Assembly: GCA_038202665.1 (NCBI GenBank) | Contig: JBBRES010000079.1 | Span: 1-10,750 of the forward strand | Direction: 5' to 3' | Length of the DNA: 10,750 nucleotides | DNA from: Kapaibacterium sp038202665 | GTDB taxonomy: Bacteria > Bacteroidota > Ignavibacteria > Kapaibacteriales > Kapaibacteriaceae | Shown: positions 7,316 through 10,750 of the stretch, piece by piece | Position numbering within the stretch: position 1 is the first letter of the stretch | How the letters are laid out: every line of letters starts with the position of its first letter | The notes under the pieces: generated by a model | The model's input: the letters and a program-made list of their open reading frames with translations, nothing else | Told to the model about the DNA's origin: nothing | Databases searched by the model: none | Program-made: the position numbers and the translations under genes

Positions 7316-7338
7316 CTGAGCATTCTCATTCTGCTCTA
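7302..7338. terminator. Weak inverted repeat between convergent genes, possible terminator
   Basis: TAGAGCA at 7302-7308 pairs perfectly with TGCTCTA at 7332-7338; a tighter alternative pairs GAGCA at 7318-7322 with TGCTC at 7332-7336 around a 9-base loop. It lies at the end of the DUF1501 gene and before the end of the convergent gene. There is no T-tract on either strand, so an intrinsic terminator is uncertain. Confidence 0.25.
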
Positions 7339-7358
7339 TCGGAAGCAAACCACCTTCC

Positions 7359-8438
7359 CTACTTATCTCGATAGCCAATGCCAATCGTGCCCTGAAACGC
7401 AATGCCAACGCCAACGCTGCCGTTACTGCCGTACGAGGCCCAGACGGCAGGCGAGATGGGACCGAGCTTGAGTATGCCGGGATAGAACTGACCGATCACT
7501 GTTTGATCTTCTTGTCCGCTTACTTGCAACGAGGCCATGAGCGAGTTGTTCTTATCCCAATAGATGCCGGCCGTAGGCACGAGGTTCAGACTGAGGATGC
7601 GCACGCGTGGATCTACCGTATAGAGCGTCCGACCTCGCAGACCAGCCCCAACGCTGACGCTGTTCTCTGCATCGAACTTGTACGACGGTCCCGCCATGTT
7701 GCTCATGCCCATCAAGTACCACACACTCCATTTGTCCTCAGTACCCGGAATCGTCCACTTGAGTGAATAGTACAATCCGTTGTTGCCAAGACGCGCGCCA
7801 GGGAACGTGATCATGGGGAGGTTCGACCAATCTGCCATGTGCAGATCGTTGGCGAAGAATCGCGAGACATCGTCACTTGTGAACAAGAGGATTCCCAACC
7901 AGTCAAAGATCAAAAGGTCTGCAATGGGATCGGAGTTGTATCCCACGTATCCTTCGTTCTCGACAACTTCATTCAGCATGTGATACGTGATCATCGTTCC
8001 AACCGCCCACGCACCAGGCGCCGCCACCTTGTTGTGTACGAACCATTCCTCGAGCATGCGATACGTCATGCCTCCACCGATTAAATGGAGCTGATAGTTC
8101 GGCAACCACTGTCCGCCCTCTTTCGTGAAGTTCAACGGAAACACTTCCGTTGTTAGCCATCGCCCCCATCCGATCTGCGAAATGGTTGCGCCCATGTTCA
8201 AACAATTCTTCACAACATTTTCAAATCCTGTTCCATAGGGCAGGTCGAAGATGTGGCGATTCTTTCCGTCAAGTTGAATGATGTCGTAGCTACCGTTAAT
8301 CACGACGTTCCACGGTGTGAACATCGACATAGATCCGTAGTCTACCGGCTTGTAGAAGTATGGCTCTTGTGCACGCATGGGCATGCATGTGCAGAGGGCG
8401 GTAAGGAGGAGTGGAAGTGCAAATCGTGTGGTGAACAT
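7359..8438 (-). CDS. Exported protein of unrecognised family, probably envelope or outer-membrane associated
   Basis: The 359-aa product has a clear Sec signal peptide (MFTTRFALPLLLTALCTC..., cleavage likely after Ala23 in MRA-QEP). I do not recognise the family with certainty. The central part (about residues 115-200) is unusual for a simple barrel: a Gly/Met-rich helix-like stretch, then ITYHMLNEVVEN with His153 and Glu157, and NSDPIADLLIFDWLGILLF with Asp170 and Asp174. Its arrangement loosely recalls lipoprotein-like or outer-membrane families with a conserved helical core such as DUF3943, but key motifs do not line up. The C-terminal 150 residues alternate polar and hydrophobic residues (SLKWTIPG, SVSVGAGLRGRT, SVGVGIAFQGTIGIGY) and look like beta strands, ending in an Arg-Asp-Lys tail. 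The gene is convergent with DUF1501 and divergent from the small membrane protein, so it is probably transcribed alone. Confidence 0.75.
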   Translation of the reverse strand: MFTTRFALPLLLTALCTCMPMRAQEPYFYKPVDYGSMSMFTPWNVVINGSYDIIQLDGKNRHIFDLPYGTGFENVVKNCLNMGATISQIGWGRWLTTEVFPLNFTKEGGQWLPNYQLHLIGGGMTYRMLEEWFVHNKVAAPGAWAVGTMITYHMLNEVVENEGYVGYNSDPIADLLIFDWLGILLFTSDDVSRFFANDLHMADWSNLPMITFPGARLGNNGLYYSLKWTIPGTEDKWSVWYLMGMSNMAGPSYKFDAENSVSVGAGLRGRTLYTVDPRVRILSLNLVPTAGIYWDKNNSLMASLQVSGQEDQTVIGQFYPGILKLGPISPAVWASYGSNGSVGVGIAFQGTIGIGYRDK

Positions 8439-8460
8439 GCGCTACAATTTACGGGCATCG

Positions 8461-8468
8461 TATGTTCG
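8461..8468 (+). promoter_or_regulatory. Possible -7 box for the small membrane protein gene
   Basis: TATGTTCG matches TAnnTTTG with one mismatch and shares the form TATnTTCG with the site before the esterase gene. It is 30 bases before the ATG at 8499. No TTG-type -33 element is seen at the proper distance, so support is weak. The whole spacer to the divergent gene is 60 bases and must carry both promoters. Confidence 0.25.
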
Positions 8469-8498
8469 TAGCAACTACGTCACCAACCTGAAGAGACC

Positions 8499-8912
8499 AT
8501 GGACATTCTTACGACCATTCATAGCCACGATCGGTGGATCATTTTTCTCCTCGGTGCTGCAGCTTTTGTGTTCTGCCTTGCCGCCTTCCTTGCCAAGAAA
8601 GCCCTTTCGAGAACGGCGCTCTTGGTAGTGCGACTTTATACGTTGATGATGACGTTTCAGTTCGTGATCGGCGTGGTGCAATTGATCGGGCGCTGGGACG
8701 ATGCAGGCGTCATGCTCCGCCATCGCCTTGAGCACGCCTTCTGTATGCTCTTGGCACTCACCGTACTGCACATGCGAGGCAAGTGGAGTAAGGGCACGCC
8801 CGTTGGTACGTCCCGCAACATGATGCTCGTTGTGCTCACGTCGATCATCCTTGTCGTGCTTGGCATAACCGTTGTGACCATGCCCAAAGGCGTGAACGTT
8901 TTCGGAATGTGA
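8499..8912 (+). CDS. Small integral membrane protein (Bacteroidota family sometimes labelled 'cytochrome B')
   Basis: A 137-aa protein with four predicted membrane segments: about residues 12-31, 40-63, 72-92 and 106-128. The start HSHDRWIIFLLG, the QFVIGVVQLIG segment and RHRLEHAFCMLLALTVLHMRGKW follow the pattern of small Bacteroidota membrane proteins with a conserved HxxxRW opening and a central R-xxEHxxxM motif. Histidines 8, 10, 75 and 79 face or border the membrane and could bind a cofactor, but haem binding has not been shown by anything visible here and the 'cytochrome B' label is only a database habit as I remember it. The ATG follows a purine-rich AAGAGA. It diverges from the exported protein gene and its stop directly abuts the end of the convergent OmpA-family gene with no intergenic base. 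Confidence 0.7.
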   Translation: MDILTTIHSHDRWIIFLLGAAAFVFCLAAFLAKKALSRTALLVVRLYTLMMTFQFVIGVVQLIGRWDDAGVMLRHRLEHAFCMLLALTVLHMRGKWSKGTPVGTSRNMMLVVLTSIILVVLGITVVTMPKGVNVFGM

Positions 8913-10750
8913 TTACTCGATGGGTGTTTCCACAAGAATGTTCACCGTGCGTGAATAGAACCTGCCCTCGGGGAGGTCGTTGGTGTAGAGCAAACCTTGT
9001 GCGCCGTTGCCTTCTACAGACATCGAGCCAGCCTTCAACATGGAGGCCACATTGCGCGCCCGACCTTCGGAAAGTTTCTGATTGAACATCGGATCTCCGA
9101 TGCGATCGGTATGTCCGCTTACACGCACAGCGGCCGCAAGCGAGATGTTCTTCTTGATGCGATCGAGCAATCGTGCATTCTGTGCGGTAATGGTCGAGTC
9201 TGCAAAATCAAATGCAATGAGCGAGTACCTGTCGATCTCCTTGTCCTTGATACGCTCGCGGCGCTTTTTGGAAATCGTGATCTGCTCTACGTCGATAGAC
9301 GGTCCGTCTTCCGACACGATGTTGCCAGATAGATCTTTTAACGAGAGGACATAGTCGATTGAACTTGGTGCACGCGGAACATGCGTCTGATCGTTCTGCA
9401 AGTCCCAGTCGACGTACACAGGCAACGAGTCGCGTCCACTGAATTCTTTGATGACCGCGTCGTCCTGCTTTGCTTGCAACGTCCACGTATCCAATCCGCC
9501 TTCCGCTGCGCCCAACATGCGGAAGCGAACTCCAGGGGGAGTGATGGTGCGCGATGTATCGGTGGTCCATACGGGATCGAGAACACGCGGATCTGTTGTG
9601 GTGATCTCTGCACGTCGGTTTTCTTCGACGCCGTCTCGTTCTTTTACATTCGAGGGTACACTCGGCAACGCACGCGTCTGTGTAGTGATGCGATCTGGCG
9701 CAATGCCCCACACTTGCGTGAGATATTCTCGAATTGTGCGAGCACGTTGTTCAGAGAGTTTTGCATTCGTTGCCTCTGCACCTTGATCAGATGTGCATCC
9801 GGTGATGGTGATCTGCGACTCAGGAAATTCTAGCATACGTCTGCCAATCACGTTGAGTACCTCGTGATACGTGTCGAGCATGGTTGCGTTGTGGAGGCGC
9901 TGCTCGCTGAACTGACGGATAGTCTCGGGCGTGCGATGTGTGTAGCGTTGCGGAATCTGCGATGAGTTCTCCGCGAAAAACACATACGGTAGGAGTGGCT
10001 TCATTTGCGTCGATAGAAATTCTTCGACGCGCAGCGTGACGGATGGGAGTTCACGTCCGTCTGCTTCGAGACCCGACGCGCTTACCGATGCTTTGAGATT
10101 GCTCTTGTAGTTCGGACCACGCGGACCTTCTTCTCCCGGCGGCGAATACTTTACAGAGAGGCCAAATCGAAGCGCCGATGTTTTCCAGTCGAGGTCCGAC
10201 ACTACCTTCGTAAGCGGCAACATATACGCAACGTCTGGTCCAACAAACCATGTTCTGTTTTGCGTGAGCGCAAAGTCGTACGATGCCCCCATCGTTAGGT
10301 AGAGCGCCTGGTTCACGGCGTTGGGAATGTCGCCGCTCGACTGCAATCTGCGTCGTTCACCATTCTCGAACGTCCCCGTTGCTGGCGTTACGAGTTCTTC
10401 GTATTGCGAATAGGTTTTCGTGATCATGTAGCCAAGATGCGGTCCCGCATAAATGGTCAGATCGCGAATCGGTTGCAATCCAATGGTTGCTTCGAGTGCA
10501 ATGGCGTTACGCGACACATCGATAGAGTGCAGGATCTCACCAGGGAAAGCCTCTCCTCCAACGCTCATGAGTCGGGATTCTGTGGAAGATACTGGAGCGC
10601 CATACGTGAAGTAGCCAAGCCGACCCGACACCACAAAAAGGTTGCTCAATGGAAGATCGATCATGAGTCCCGCATCGAATCCCCACTGTTGTGAGTCACC
10701 AAAACCAGGACTGCAACACGGCACGTTTGGAAGAGCCTTGAACGAGGCCG
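8913..10750 (-). CDS. OmpA-family outer-membrane protein with two OmpA-like domains, 5'-truncated by the window edge
   Basis: Reading on the minus strand, the frame is open to the window edge and continues upstream of the GTG at 10724 (FKALPNVPCCSPGF), so the signal peptide and true start lie outside. The order is: an N-terminal beta-barrel-like region (about 10750-10100) with a Cys-Cys-Ser-Pro start and strands such as LFVVSGRLGYFTYGA; a first OmpA-like domain (about 9995-9600) containing CTSDQGAEATNAKLSEQRAR and ENRRAEI; an Ig-like linker (about 9600-9230); and a second OmpA-like domain (about 9225-8920) with HTDRIGDPMFNQKLSEGRAR. Both keep the Asp and Arg that bind peptidoglycan diaminopimelate (Asp codons at 9786-9788 and 9105-9107). 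It is likely an outer-membrane anchor to the cell wall. Similar multi-domain OmpA proteins are common in FCB bacteria. Confidence 0.85.
   Translation of the reverse strand, partial: ASFKALPNVPCCSPGFGDSQQWGFDAGLMIDLPLSNLFVVSGRLGYFTYGAPVSSTESRLMSVGGEAFPGEILHSIDVSRNAIALEATIGLQPIRDLTIYAGPHLGYMITKTYSQYEELVTPATGTFENGERRRLQSSGDIPNAVNQALYLTMGASYDFALTQNRTWFVGPDVAYMLPLTKVVSDLDWKTSALRFGLSVKYSPPGEEGPRGPNYKSNLKASVSASGLEADGRELPSVTLRVEEFLSTQMKPLLPYVFFAENSSQIPQRYTHRTPETIRQFSEQRLHNATMLDTYHEVLNVIGRRMLEFPESQITITGCTSDQGAEATNAKLSEQRARTIREYLTQVWGIAPDRITTQTRALPSVPSNVKERDGVEENRRAEITTTDPRVLDPVWTTDTSRTITPPGVRFRMLGAAEGGLDTWTLQAKQDDAVIKEFSGRDSLPVYVDWDLQNDQTHVPRAPSSIDYVLSLKDLSGNIVSEDGPSIDVEQITISKKRRERIKDKEIDRYSLIAFDFADSTITAQNARLLDRIKKNISLAAAVRVSGHTDRIGDPMFNQKLSEGRARNVASMLKAGSMSVEGNGAQGLLYTNDLPEGRFYSRTVNILVETPIE

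Noticed and set aside
9208..9711. 167-codon open frame on the minus strand in a second frame of the OmpA gene
   Set aside because: The translation is Arg/His/Cys-rich with no family pattern, while the overlapping frame shows two clear OmpA domains.
10722..10724. GTG read on the minus strand as the start of the OmpA-family gene
   Set aside because: The frame stays open to the window edge and the residues upstream (FKALPN) continue the conserved N-terminal segment; no signal peptide follows the GTG.
1..10750. CRISPR arrays, tRNA or rRNA genes, insertion sequences
   Set aside because: No regularly spaced repeats, no tRNA-like cloverleaf or rRNA segments and no transposase-like frames were seen; this was by eye only, so a tRNA scan could still correct it.

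Overview
The window looks like a chromosomal segment from the Bacteroidota/Chlorobi side of the FCB group, possibly an Ignavibacteria- or Kapabacteria-like organism. The main evidence is a protein with a type IX secretion (Por) C-terminal sorting domain, an OmpA-family outer-membrane protein beginning with a Cys-Cys-Pro-type barrel segment, weak or absent Shine-Dalgarno sequences, and a few sites resembling the Bacteroidota -7 box (TAnnTTTG). The lineage is inferred; no rRNA or marker gene is present. Ten protein genes fill almost the whole window. I saw no tRNA, rRNA, CRISPR array, insertion sequence or phage gene, and no gene-free stretch over 300 bases.

Layout. Positions 1-3000 (+) hold a tight three-gene unit: the 3' part of a DUF3857/transglutaminase-like protein, a signal-less metal-receptor (BtuF-like) protein 1 base downstream, and thiamine pyrophosphokinase overlapping it by 4 bases. 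Positions 3039-3770 (+) encode an alpha/beta-hydrolase esterase. It converges, with a 22-base overlap, on a small four-helix-bundle protein (3749-4123, -). After a short divergent intergenic region, 4292-7315 (+) carries a DUF1800-DUF1501 pair; the DUF1501 partner has a Tat-like signal and a T9SS sorting domain. Convergent to it is a 359-aa exported protein of unrecognised family (7359-8438, -). A small membrane protein diverges from that gene (8499-8912, +), and a large OmpA-family protein with two OmpA-like domains (8913-10750, -) runs off the right edge.

How the genes work together. Much of the window serves the cell envelope: a periplasmic or exported transglutaminase-like protein, a T9SS-targeted DUF1501 enzyme-like protein, a putative outer-membrane or periplasmic protein, a peptidoglycan-anchoring OmpA protein and a small inner-membrane protein. 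The thiamine kinase and the metal-receptor protein form a small cofactor-linked cluster.

I did not find a clear undescribed multi-gene system. The best candidates for a second look are the T9SS/Tat DUF1501-DUF1800 pair, with a substitution in a normally conserved DUF1800 motif; the unrecognised 359-aa protein with an H/E/D-rich core; the thiamine kinase with an altered GGRxDH motif; and the duplicated OmpA domain protein.
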